A DNA stretch of 49,760 bases from Thermaceae bacterium (lineage in GTDB: Bacteria; Deinococcota; Deinococci; Deinococcales; Marinithermaceae): assembly GCA_026981865.1 (NCBI GenBank), contig JALSIA010000183.1:1-49760 (forward strand), given 5' to 3'. This document shows positions 43,928-49,760 of this stretch, one piece after another. The position numbers and the translations under genes were made by a program. The stretch's first letter is position 1; every line of letters starts with the position of its first letter. A model generated the notes under the pieces. It was not told the origin of the DNA, made no database searches, and saw nothing but the letters and a program-made list of their open reading frames with translations.

Positions 43928-44280
43928 AGATGATCGTGGCCATCATCCGGCCGGAGAAGCTCAACGACGTGCTCGAGGCCCTGTTCAAAGCCGAGGTGCG
44001 CGGCCTGACGATAAGCCGCGTCCAGGGCCACGGCGGCGGCACCGAGCGGGTGGAGACCTACCGCGGGACGACGGTGAAGATGGGGCTCTACGACAAGGTG
44101 AAGCTCGAGATCGGCGTCTCCGAGGCCTTCGTGGAGCCGACGATCCAGGCCATCCTGACCGCGGCGCGCACCGGCGAGGTGGGCGACGGCAAGATCTTCG
44201 TCCTGCCCGTCGAGCGGGTGGTGCGGATCCGCACCGGCGAGGAGAACGAAGCCGCGGTGACGCCCGTCAAGCCTTCTTGA
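43924..44280 (+). CDS. glnK: nitrogen regulatory protein PII
   Basis: A 118-residue PII signal protein that binds ATP/ADP and 2-oxoglutarate and gates the ammonium channel. Canonical features are MKMIVAIIRPEKLNDVLEAL, GLTISRVQGHG, the T-loop TERVETYRG, and the PROSITE-type C-terminal signature TGEVGDGKIFVLPVE followed by RIRTGE. In the T-loop, Tyr46 is kept, but position 51, the uridylylation tyrosine of enterobacterial PII, is Val. Control is therefore expected to be by metabolite binding alone. It is cotranscribed with amt. Confidence 0.96.
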   Translation: MKMIVAIIRPEKLNDVLEALFKAEVRGLTISRVQGHGGGTERVETYRGTTVKMGLYDKVKLEIGVSEAFVEPTIQAILTAARTGEVGDGKIFVLPVERVVRIRTGEENEAAVTPVKPS

Positions 44281-44295
44281 AGGGAAAAGCAGCCG

Positions 44296-44322
44296 CCGGC
44301 CCCGGTTCGCCCCCGGGGCCGG
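44296..44322 (-). terminator. terminator of the degV gene (also after glnK)
   Basis: Stem CCGGCCCCGG (44296-44305)/CCGGGGCCGG (44313-44322). On the minus strand it is followed by CGGCTGCTTTTCC. On the plus strand no T-run follows. Confidence 0.6.
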
Positions 44323-44337
44323 CCGGGCTTGGGGCGG

Positions 44338-45075
44338 TCAGACCGGGTAAGCGAAGACGGCGAGGGCATGGTTGCCCACGCGCATGCGCGCCACCGGGTC
44401 CATGGGGGCGAGGGTGCCGCCTTCCAGGTGCAGTTCGCGGGCCAGCGCCTCCTTGAGGCGGCCGCGCACCTCCTCGGGAAGGTCGCCGAAGGTGGCGCGC
44501 ACCCGCAGCCGCACCGGTCCGTAGCGGCGTTTCAGCAGGCCGGCGATCGTGGGCAGCAGTTTGGCGTCGCGCACCGGGCGCGGCGCCTGGAAGCGCCCTT
44601 TTTCTAGGCCGATCAGCGCCCAGTGCCCCAGGGCCTGGCCGAAACGGCCCACCAGCGGCGGCAGCATGCGGTTCTCGACCAGCTGGCTGAGGTCGTGGGT
44701 GAGGAGGAAGAAGCGCCCCTCGCGGGCCAGGCGTTCGACCTCCCGCAGCGTCTCCTTTTCGTCGGCGCCGTGGGCGATCCACTCCGCCGCGCGCAGCGCC
44801 GCCGCCCCCAGACCGGCGGAGCCCAGGCGGGTGTCGACGACGCGCACCCGGTCGGCCAGCCCCTCGGCCGCCTCGGCGGCGGCGTCGTGCATGGGGCAAA
44901 GCTCCGGCGAGGCGTGCAGCGAGAGCAGCCGGTCGAAGTGTTCGAGCAGGCGGCGGTACTGGGGCTCGAGCGGCTTCGTGGGGTCGAGCAACAGCACCCC
45001 TTTGCGGCGGGCGGCCTCCGGGGTGAGGCTGCTGCCGGGGTCGGTCACCACGCCGATGATTTCGTCCTTGGCCAT
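44338..45075 (-). CDS. DegV family protein
   Basis: About 245 residues with the DegV fold that binds fatty acids (FakB-like in Firmicutes). It shows GVVTDPGSSLTPEAARRKGV at the N-terminus, the VRVVDTRLGSAGLGAAALRA segment, FFLLTHDLSQLVENRMLPPL, and a C-terminal APMDPVARMRVGNHALAV. The first contact motif is TDPGSSL rather than the usual TDS(T/S)xDL. No fakA-like kinase gene is nearby. The start is taken at ATG 45075 rather than 45087. It is transcribed alone. Confidence 0.85.
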   Translation of the reverse strand: MAKDEIIGVVTDPGSSLTPEAARRKGVLLLDPTKPLEPQYRRLLEHFDRLLSLHASPELCPMHDAAAEAAEGLADRVRVVDTRLGSAGLGAAALRAAEWIAHGADEKETLREVERLAREGRFFLLTHDLSQLVENRMLPPLVGRFGQALGHWALIGLEKGRFQAPRPVRDAKLLPTIAGLLKRRYGPVRLRVRATFGDLPEEVRGRLKEALARELHLEGGTLAPMDPVARMRVGNHALAVFAYPV

Positions 45076-45145
45076 GGAACCCTCCACGGTAGGTACCCGT
45101 GCGCCCTACGCGCTCAAGCTAGCACGGACCGGGAGGGACGTTTGT

Positions 45146-45997
45146 TCAGTCCTCGAGGCGGAAATCCAGCGGCCGCAGGTAGAACTCGCCGATGGCGGTG
45201 CTCGAGATCAGCGCCACCGCCGGCAGGTGCCGCTTGTAATGGGTGCGGTTGACGCGCCGCTTCACCAGGGCCACCTCCTCGGGGGTGTAGCCGAGGCCGA
45301 CGATGTAGGCGTCGGGGTAGCCCTTGAGGTAGTGCTCGAGGATCACGTCGGCGCGGCGGTAGCGCACCCCCAGGTCGGCCTCGTCGGTCTGACCCGGCTC
45401 AAGGTCGGCCGTAGGGGCCTTGTGGACGATCTCTTGGGGCACGCCCAGGTGCTCGGCCAGCCCCCAGACCTGGGTCTTGTAGAGATCGCCCAGGGGGTTG
45501 ACCGGGGGGCTGTCGTCGGCGTGCCAGGTGAAGTAGCCGAAGAGGCGCTCGGTCTTGTTGCCGGTGCCGAGCGGCAGGGCGCGGTACTGCTCCGACTTGT
45601 CGAAGGTGACGATCATGCGCGCCCGGGCCATGACGTTGCCCTTGCGGCGGGGGGTGAGGTCCGGCGTCTGTTGGGCGTAGCCCTCGACCATGGGGGTGAT
45701 GTCCACGGTTTCGAGCGCCACCCCGAAACGTTCGGCCGCCAGCCGCGCATGGGCGACCGATTCCGGGGAGGAATCGCGGTGGGGCAGACTGAGGGCGTGG
45801 ACGTTCTCCGGGCCCAGCGCCCGCGCCGCCAGCGCCAGGGTGACCGCCGAGTCCACCCCGCCGCTCACGGCCACCACCGCCTTGGCGTAGCCCCGCTGGG
45901 CGAGTTCTTCGCGGATGAAACGTTCCAGGGCGGCGGCCACCAGCGGGTAGTTGAGGTCGAGCACCTCGTGGTTGGGGGCGCCGCGAACGATCTTCAT
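45146..45997 (-). CDS. nadE: NAD+ synthetase, ATPase/synthetase subunit
   Basis: A 283-residue N-type ATP pyrophosphatase making NAD+ from deamido-NAD+. The PP-loop is SGGVDS (residues 45-50). It also has GTGNKTERLFGYFTWHADDS, the DSPPVNPLGDLYKTQVWGLA segment and KAPTADLEPGQTDEADLGV. The end HYKRHLPAVALISSTAIGEF fits the family, with a short tail. It overlaps the amidase gene by 4 bp (ATGA). Together they form a two-subunit, glutamine-dependent NAD+ synthetase instead of the usual fused protein. Confidence 0.93.
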   Translation of the reverse strand: MKIVRGAPNHEVLDLNYPLVAAALERFIREELAQRGYAKAVVAVSGGVDSAVTLALAARALGPENVHALSLPHRDSSPESVAHARLAAERFGVALETVDITPMVEGYAQQTPDLTPRRKGNVMARARMIVTFDKSEQYRALPLGTGNKTERLFGYFTWHADDSPPVNPLGDLYKTQVWGLAEHLGVPQEIVHKAPTADLEPGQTDEADLGVRYRRADVILEHYLKGYPDAYIVGLGYTPEEVALVKRRVNRTHYKRHLPAVALISSTAIGEFYLRPLDFRLED

Positions 45998-46854
45998 AGT
46001 TCCTCCACCAGCCGGCGCAGCTCGGGGAAGATCAGGGGCAGCCCCGCCTTAAGGTCGGCCAGCATGGGGTTGTCGTAACGCACCGGGGGGATGCGGTCCA
46101 GGTCCACGTCGGCCACGAGCGCGGCCTCCTCGAACTCGGGCGCCTGGGCCAGCACCTCGCCCTCGGGCCCGGCGATCAGGCTGCCGCCGCTCATCAGCTT
46201 GCCCGCTTCGCTGCCCACCAGGCTGGCGAGCGCCACGTAGAGGCCGTGCTCACCGGAGACCGCCCGGGCCAGCGTCGCCCAGCGTTCCACGTTGGCGGGG
46301 GCGCCGCTGCCGAAGCCGCGGGCGGGCGAGGCCGACGGCACGTAGATGATCTCGGTCCCCTGCAGCGCGACCGTGGTCGCGGTGACGGTGTGCCAGAAGT
46401 CCTCGCAGATCAGCAGGGCGGCGCGGCCGAAGCGGGTGGTGAAGCTGGCCAGCTCGTGGCCGCGGTCGAGGAAGCGCTCCTCGTCGAAGACGCCGTAGGT
46501 GGGCAGGAAGATCTTGCGGTGCAGGTGCACCAAGCCGCGTCCGCCCAGTTCCAGGTAGGCCGCGGCGTTGTAGTAGCTGCCGCCGTCGCGCTCGTAGAAG
46601 CCGATCACCAGGTCGAGCGGCTCGCGGTAGTGCGCGGCGTGCCAGCGGCCGAGCCGGTCTTCCAGCTCGGCGGCCTCGAGCGCCAGCTCGCGCACGCCGC
46701 CCTGCAGGAAGTAGCCCGTGGGGTAGGCTTCGGGGACGACGACCACGTCGACGCCTTCGTCCCTGAGGTTTAGGAGGGCCTGCTGCAGGTGCTCGAGGTT
46801 GCGCCCGATCCGGCCCTTCTCGGGCTTCAGTTGCAGGAGTGCGTGGCGGACCAT
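45994..46854 (-). CDS. nitrilase-superfamily amidase, probable glutaminase subunit of NAD+ synthetase
   Basis: A 286-residue carbon-nitrogen hydrolase. The catalytic triad is Glu42 (VVPEAYPTG), Lys114 (HRKIFLPTYGVFDE) and Cys150 (LICEDFWHT). The GVFDEERF and SASPARGFG segments resemble the glutaminase domain of fused NAD+ synthetases. It should release ammonia from glutamine for the adjacent NadE, whose gene it overlaps by 4 bp. The ATG follows GAAGGGG. A TATCCT lies 8 nt upstream of the start. Confidence 0.9.
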   Translation of the reverse strand: MVRHALLQLKPEKGRIGRNLEHLQQALLNLRDEGVDVVVVPEAYPTGYFLQGGVRELALEAAELEDRLGRWHAAHYREPLDLVIGFYERDGGSYYNAAAYLELGGRGLVHLHRKIFLPTYGVFDEERFLDRGHELASFTTRFGRAALLICEDFWHTVTATTVALQGTEIIYVPSASPARGFGSGAPANVERWATLARAVSGEHGLYVALASLVGSEAGKLMSGGSLIAGPEGEVLAQAPEFEEAALVADVDLDRIPPVRYDNPMLADLKAGLPLIFPELRRLVEEL

Positions 46855-46919
46855 ACCCCTTCAGGATACCGCGCGTTACAATGAGAGCCACAGACCCCAC
46901 CGGGGAAAAGGAGGCCGTC

Positions 46920-47360
46920 ATGGCAACGGTACGCCAGATGCTGGACAAGAAGGGGCATGAGGTCTACGCGGTGGCTCCCGACGTCACCGTCTTCGAAGCG
47001 CTGGAAAAGATGGCTGAGTACAACGTGGGGGCGCTGCCGGTCGTGGACACCTCGGGCCAGATCGTGGGCCTGTTCTCGGAGCGCGACTACGCGCGCAAGG
47101 TGATCCTGCGCGGGAAGGCCTCCAAGGACATTCCCGTGAGCGAGATCATGAGCACCCACGTCCTCTACGTCACCCCCGAGACCACCGACTGGCAGTGCAT
47201 GGCCCTGATGACGGACAAGCGGGTGCGCCACCTGCCGGTGCTCGAGGAGGGCCGGCTCGTCGGCATCATCTCGATCGGCGACGTGGTCAAGTCGATCATG
47301 GACGAGCAGAAGTTTCACATCGAGCAGCTCGAGCAGTACATCCAGCGCGGCGTGAGCTAG
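46920..47360 (+). CDS. two-CBS-domain protein
   Basis: A 146-residue protein of two CBS domains: [40 protein letters not shown], then [40 protein letters not shown] and a C-terminal helix EQLEQYIQ. This is the common stand-alone adenine-nucleotide sensor type related to inosine-dehydrogenase CBS modules. The partner is unknown. I choose ATG 46920, preceded by AAAGGAGG. A TACAAT near 46874-46879 is a likely -10. It is convergent with the esterase gene; their 3' ends overlap by 4 bp. Confidence 0.92.
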   Translation: MATVRQMLDKKGHEVYAVAPDVTVFEALEKMAEYNVGALPVVDTSGQIVGLFSERDYARKVILRGKASKDIPVSEIMSTHVLYVTPETTDWQCMALMTDKRVRHLPVLEEGRLVGIISIGDVVKSIMDEQKFHIEQLEQYIQRGVS

Positions 47361-48040
47361 GCCCGCCGCGCGAGCCAGCCGGCGATCCGCTCCGCCCCCT
47401 CGCGGGCGTGGCGGTCGAGCAAGAAGTCGTGGCCGCCGCGCACGGTGACGACCTCCTTGGATTCCGACGCCAACCCCTCGAGGTAGCGGCGCACCGCCGT
47501 GCGCGCGATGACCTTGTCCCCTTCCGCCTGCACCACCAGGGCCGGCGCGCGCACCAACCGCAACCAGGCGGGCGTGCGGCGGATGAGCGCGAGCAGCTCG
47601 ACCAGCGCCGGGCTGGGGAAGTGCGGGTAGTTGGGGTTTTGCGCCTTAAGTTCCGGGTCCTCGATCGAGTCGGTGCCGGGCAGCCGCCGCAGCAGCCAGG
47701 TCAGGTAGGGCACCAGGGGAACCAGCGGGTTCCCGAGCCCCAGGGCGGGTACCGCGGCCACCAGCGCGCGCGGCGACCGCTCCGCGGCCTGCGCCGCCGC
47801 CAGCAGGGCCCCCATCGAGAGGCCGACGAGCGCGTAGTCCTCGAGGTCCGCGGCCGCATCCCGCACTTGTCGGATCCAGTCGTCGGCGCGCACCCCCCGC
47901 AGGTCCTCGGGGCGGGTGCCGTGCCCCGCGAGGGTAACGAAGCGCACCGCGAAGCCGCGTTCTTCGAGGGCTTCGGGCAGGGGACCCCAGACCCGCGTCG
48001 GGTGCGAGGTGAAGCCGTGGATGAGCAGTACCGGGTTCAC
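47357..48040 (-). CDS. alpha/beta-hydrolase, carboxylesterase/lipase type
   Basis: A 227-residue hydrolase similar to Geobacillus Est30-type carboxylesterases. The oxyanion segment is [11 protein letters not shown], the nucleophile elbow GLSMG, the acid [13 protein letters not shown] and the histidine [10 protein letters not shown] lid-like insert lies at about residues 115-150. It hydrolyses short-chain esters in the cytoplasm; the natural substrate is unknown. Start is a GTG located 6 nt after GATAAT, so the mRNA may be leaderless. Confidence 0.92.
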   Translation of the reverse strand: MNPVLLIHGFTSHPTRVWGPLPEALEERGFAVRFVTLAGHGTRPEDLRGVRADDWIRQVRDAAADLEDYALVGLSMGALLAAAQAAERSPRALVAAVPALGLGNPLVPLVPYLTWLLRRLPGTDSIEDPELKAQNPNYPHFPSPALVELLALIRRTPAWLRLVRAPALVVQAEGDKVIARTAVRRYLEGLASESKEVVTVRGGHDFLLDRHAREGAERIAGWLARRA

Positions 48041-48046
48041 GGTCCC

Positions 48047-48052
48047 ATTATC
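48047..48052 (-). promoter_or_regulatory. -10 box of the esterase gene, likely leaderless
   Basis: GATAAT on the minus strand with a 6-nt gap to the GTG at 48040 and no Shine-Dalgarno sequence. Confidence 0.5.
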
Positions 48053-48141
48053 CCCTGCAAAGCCCGGCGGAGTGAGAGTTCCATGTAAAGTTAGTGTTAA
48101 TCTGAAGGAAGCTGTACGCGACGTTCGTTCTCGGAGGCAAC

Positions 48142-48948
48142 GTGCTTAAAGGCAACCTCTCAGAATTCCCTCTGGGTACCCTCATCCAAACCCTGGCCGC
48201 CGCCGGCCGCAGCGGGGTCTTGGTCGTGCAGCCCCCCTGGATCGAAGGGCGGGTCGCCCTCAAGGAGGGCGGCCTCTACGCGGCGCGCGCAGGGATGCGG
48301 CGCGGTTGGGCGGCGCTGGAGCTCCTGGCGGGGCTGCCGCGCGCCCCGTTCGTCTTCGACGATACGATTCCGCTGCCGCCCGAACCCGACCTCAACCTGC
48401 CCCTGGAGGCGGCGCTGGCGCGGATGCTCGCGGTAGGCGACCGCTGGTCGGGGCTGGTGCACCTTCCCGGTGACTGGCAGGTGGAGCTGGCGCTTTCGCG
48501 CAAGAGCGGCGAGATGAGGCTGACGCCGGTGATGCTCCAGGTGCTGGGGCTGGTCGAAGGGCGCTCGATCGCGCGCATCCTGGAAGAGGCCGAGGCGCCT
48601 CCGGTCGAGGTGGCCGAGGCCCTGGACCGGATGCTGGGCGAGGGGGTGCTGGAGCTGCGCACGCCCAGCGAGATGCGCGGCGAGGAGCTGGTGGCCCTCA
48701 GCTTCTACGGCAAGGAGACCGGGGTGGCCTACGTGGACGAGGCCCTCCACCGCGAGTGGCGGAAGCTGCTGCCGCACCCCTTCGGCGTGCGCGTCCGTTC
48801 GCCGCGGGGTCAGGAGGCCTTCTTTCAGGTGCGCCCCCGGGCCGACATTCCCGGACGGATCATGCTGCACGACAAGGACCTGCGCAAGCTGCGCGCGGGG
48901 CGCGGTATCAAACTGAGCGTACAACCCGAGCTGACCTCGGTTGGCTGA
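48142..48948 (+). CDS. DUF4388 domain protein
   Basis: A 268-residue protein. The N-terminal DUF4388 domain begins [20 protein letters not shown] and continues with [20 protein letters not shown] and [20 protein letters not shown]. In this family the domain is linked to gliding, polarity and signalling proteins. The middle region resembles a winged helix ([20 protein letters not shown]). The C-terminal 80 residues include [20 protein letters not shown] and [20 protein letters not shown]. The start is a GTG after GGAGG. It lies 12 bp before the symporter gene and is probably cotranscribed with it. Confidence 0.75.
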   Translation: MLKGNLSEFPLGTLIQTLAAAGRSGVLVVQPPWIEGRVALKEGGLYAARAGMRRGWAALELLAGLPRAPFVFDDTIPLPPEPDLNLPLEAALARMLAVGDRWSGLVHLPGDWQVELALSRKSGEMRLTPVMLQVLGLVEGRSIARILEEAEAPPVEVAEALDRMLGEGVLELRTPSEMRGEELVALSFYGKETGVAYVDEALHREWRKLLPHPFGVRVRSPRGQEAFFQVRPRADIPGRIMLHDKDLRKLRAGRGIKLSVQPELTSVG

Positions 48949-48960
48949 GGGGAGGGGACG

Positions 48961-49760
48961 ATGAACGTAATGGAGTGGATCAACCAGATCAACGGCTGGG
49001 TGTGGGGCTTCGAGATGATGCTCGTCTTCCTGGCGGTCGGCCTCTACCTGACCGTCCGTTCGGGCTTCATCCAGTTCGCCCGCATCGGCGTCATCTTCCG
49101 GGAGACCCTGGGCGCGATCCGCGAACGCACCCTAGGCAGCGGCGGGGAAATCTCGCCCTTCCAGGCGACCATGATCGCCATGGGCGCAACGATTGGCATC
49201 GGCAACATCGTCGGCGTGACCGCGGCCATCCTGGCCGGCGGCCCCGGCGCCATCTTCTGGATGTGGATCGCCGCCCTGGTGGGCATGGCCACCAAGTTTG
49301 CGGAGGCCACCCTGGCCGTGCACTTCCGCCGCCAGTTTGCCGACGGCTCGGTCTCGGGCGGCCCCATGTACTACATCGCCCGCGGGCTGGGCTTGCCTTG
49401 GCTCGGCGGGCTGTTCGCCGTTTTCGCCGCGGTGGCGGCGTTCGGTATCGGCAACGTGGTGCAGGTGAGCGCGATCGCCGGCACCCTCGAGACCCAGCTC
49501 CACATCGCGCCGGCCTGGACGGGTTTGCTGGCCGGCTTGGTGGTGGCGGTGGTGCTCGCGGGCGGGGTGCGGCGCATCGCCTACTTCGCCCAGGCCCTGG
49601 TGCCGCTGATGATCCTCTTCTACCTGATCCTGGTGGTGGCGGTGCTGGCCCTGAACGCCGCGGGGATCTGGCCGGCGCTGCGCTCGATCTTCGAGAGCGC
49701 CTTCAGCCTCCAGGCAGGGTTCGGCGGCGCGGTGGGGGTGGCCACGATCGAGATGATCAA
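48961..49760 (+). CDS. sodium:alanine symporter (AGCS family), N-terminal part
   Basis: The first 266 codons of a membrane transporter that leaves the window. The AGCS signatures are AVGLYLTVRSGFIQFARIG, GEISPFQATMIAMGATIGIG (first pore motif), NIVGVTAAILAGGPGAIFWM, WIAALVGMATKFAEATLAV and SVSGGPMYYIARGLGL. It imports alanine or glycine with Na+. GGGGAGGGGAC precedes the ATG. It follows the DUF4388 gene closely. Confidence 0.95.
   Translation, partial: MNVMEWINQINGWVWGFEMMLVFLAVGLYLTVRSGFIQFARIGVIFRETLGAIRERTLGSGGEISPFQATMIAMGATIGIGNIVGVTAAILAGGPGAIFWMWIAALVGMATKFAEATLAVHFRRQFADGSVSGGPMYYIARGLGLPWLGGLFAVFAAVAAFGIGNVVQVSAIAGTLETQLHIAPAWTGLLAGLVVAVVLAGGVRRIAYFAQALVPLMILFYLILVVAVLALNAAGIWPALRSIFESAFSLQAGFGGAVGVATIEMI

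Overview
The window is a GC-rich chromosomal segment that reads as Thermales (family Thermaceae, Deinococcus-Thermus). The evidence is an SLH-domain S-layer/outer-membrane protein of the SlpA type, a full-length CarD of the Thermus length, a Hera-type DEAD-box helicase, a PII protein lacking the uridylylation tyrosine, and many start codons placed 6-10 nt after a -10 box, as in leaderless transcription. I cannot separate Oceanithermus, Marinithermus and Meiothermus from sequence reading alone.

Layout: 1-4.9 kb holds a SpoIID-domain 3' end, a NYN-domain protein, a LysE exporter with a small cupin, the Hera helicase and a beta-helix lipoprotein. At 4.9-10.4 kb glmS (minus) and slpA (plus) are divergent. 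The glmS leader carries what I read as a glmS self-cleaving ribozyme, and the slpA leader can sequester its own Shine-Dalgarno sequence. At 10.4-19.6 kb there is a TPR protein, uvrB, a REP-like repeat region, an E2-like protein lacking its catalytic motif, an M29 peptidase pseudogene, a LysM/NlpC hydrolase, an antiporter with a CBS protein, and a cyclopropane-fatty-acid synthase.

At 19.7-27.4 kb lies an island of visibly lower GC: a type I restriction-modification operon in the order hsdM-hsdS-X-hsdR, next to tRNA-Asn. X is a 329-residue protein with an RNxxxH motif of HEPN ribonucleases. It is the best candidate in the window for an undescribed defence component. hsdS carries in-frame repeats that could exchange specificity domains.

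At 27.5-38.1 kb are a DUF3147 membrane protein, an aqualysin-like protease, a TetR-CarD operon divergent from a cyanophycinase-like pseudoenzyme plus P1 peptidase, and an operon of two roadblock-like proteins and a membrane protein ending in tsaE. At 38.1-49.8 kb are a MoaD-MoaE fusion overlapping hrcA, an intact M29 aminopeptidase with an AlbA_2-type regulator, amt-glnK, DegV, a split glutamine-dependent NAD synthetase, a CBS protein, an esterase, a DUF4388 protein and the start of an AGCS symporter.

Two nitrogen-handling groups lie close together (amt-glnK and the amidase-nadE pair). Two of the catalytic-looking proteins appear to have lost their active sites. Most neighbouring genes overlap by 4 bp or are only a few bases apart, so they are probably translated as coupled operons.
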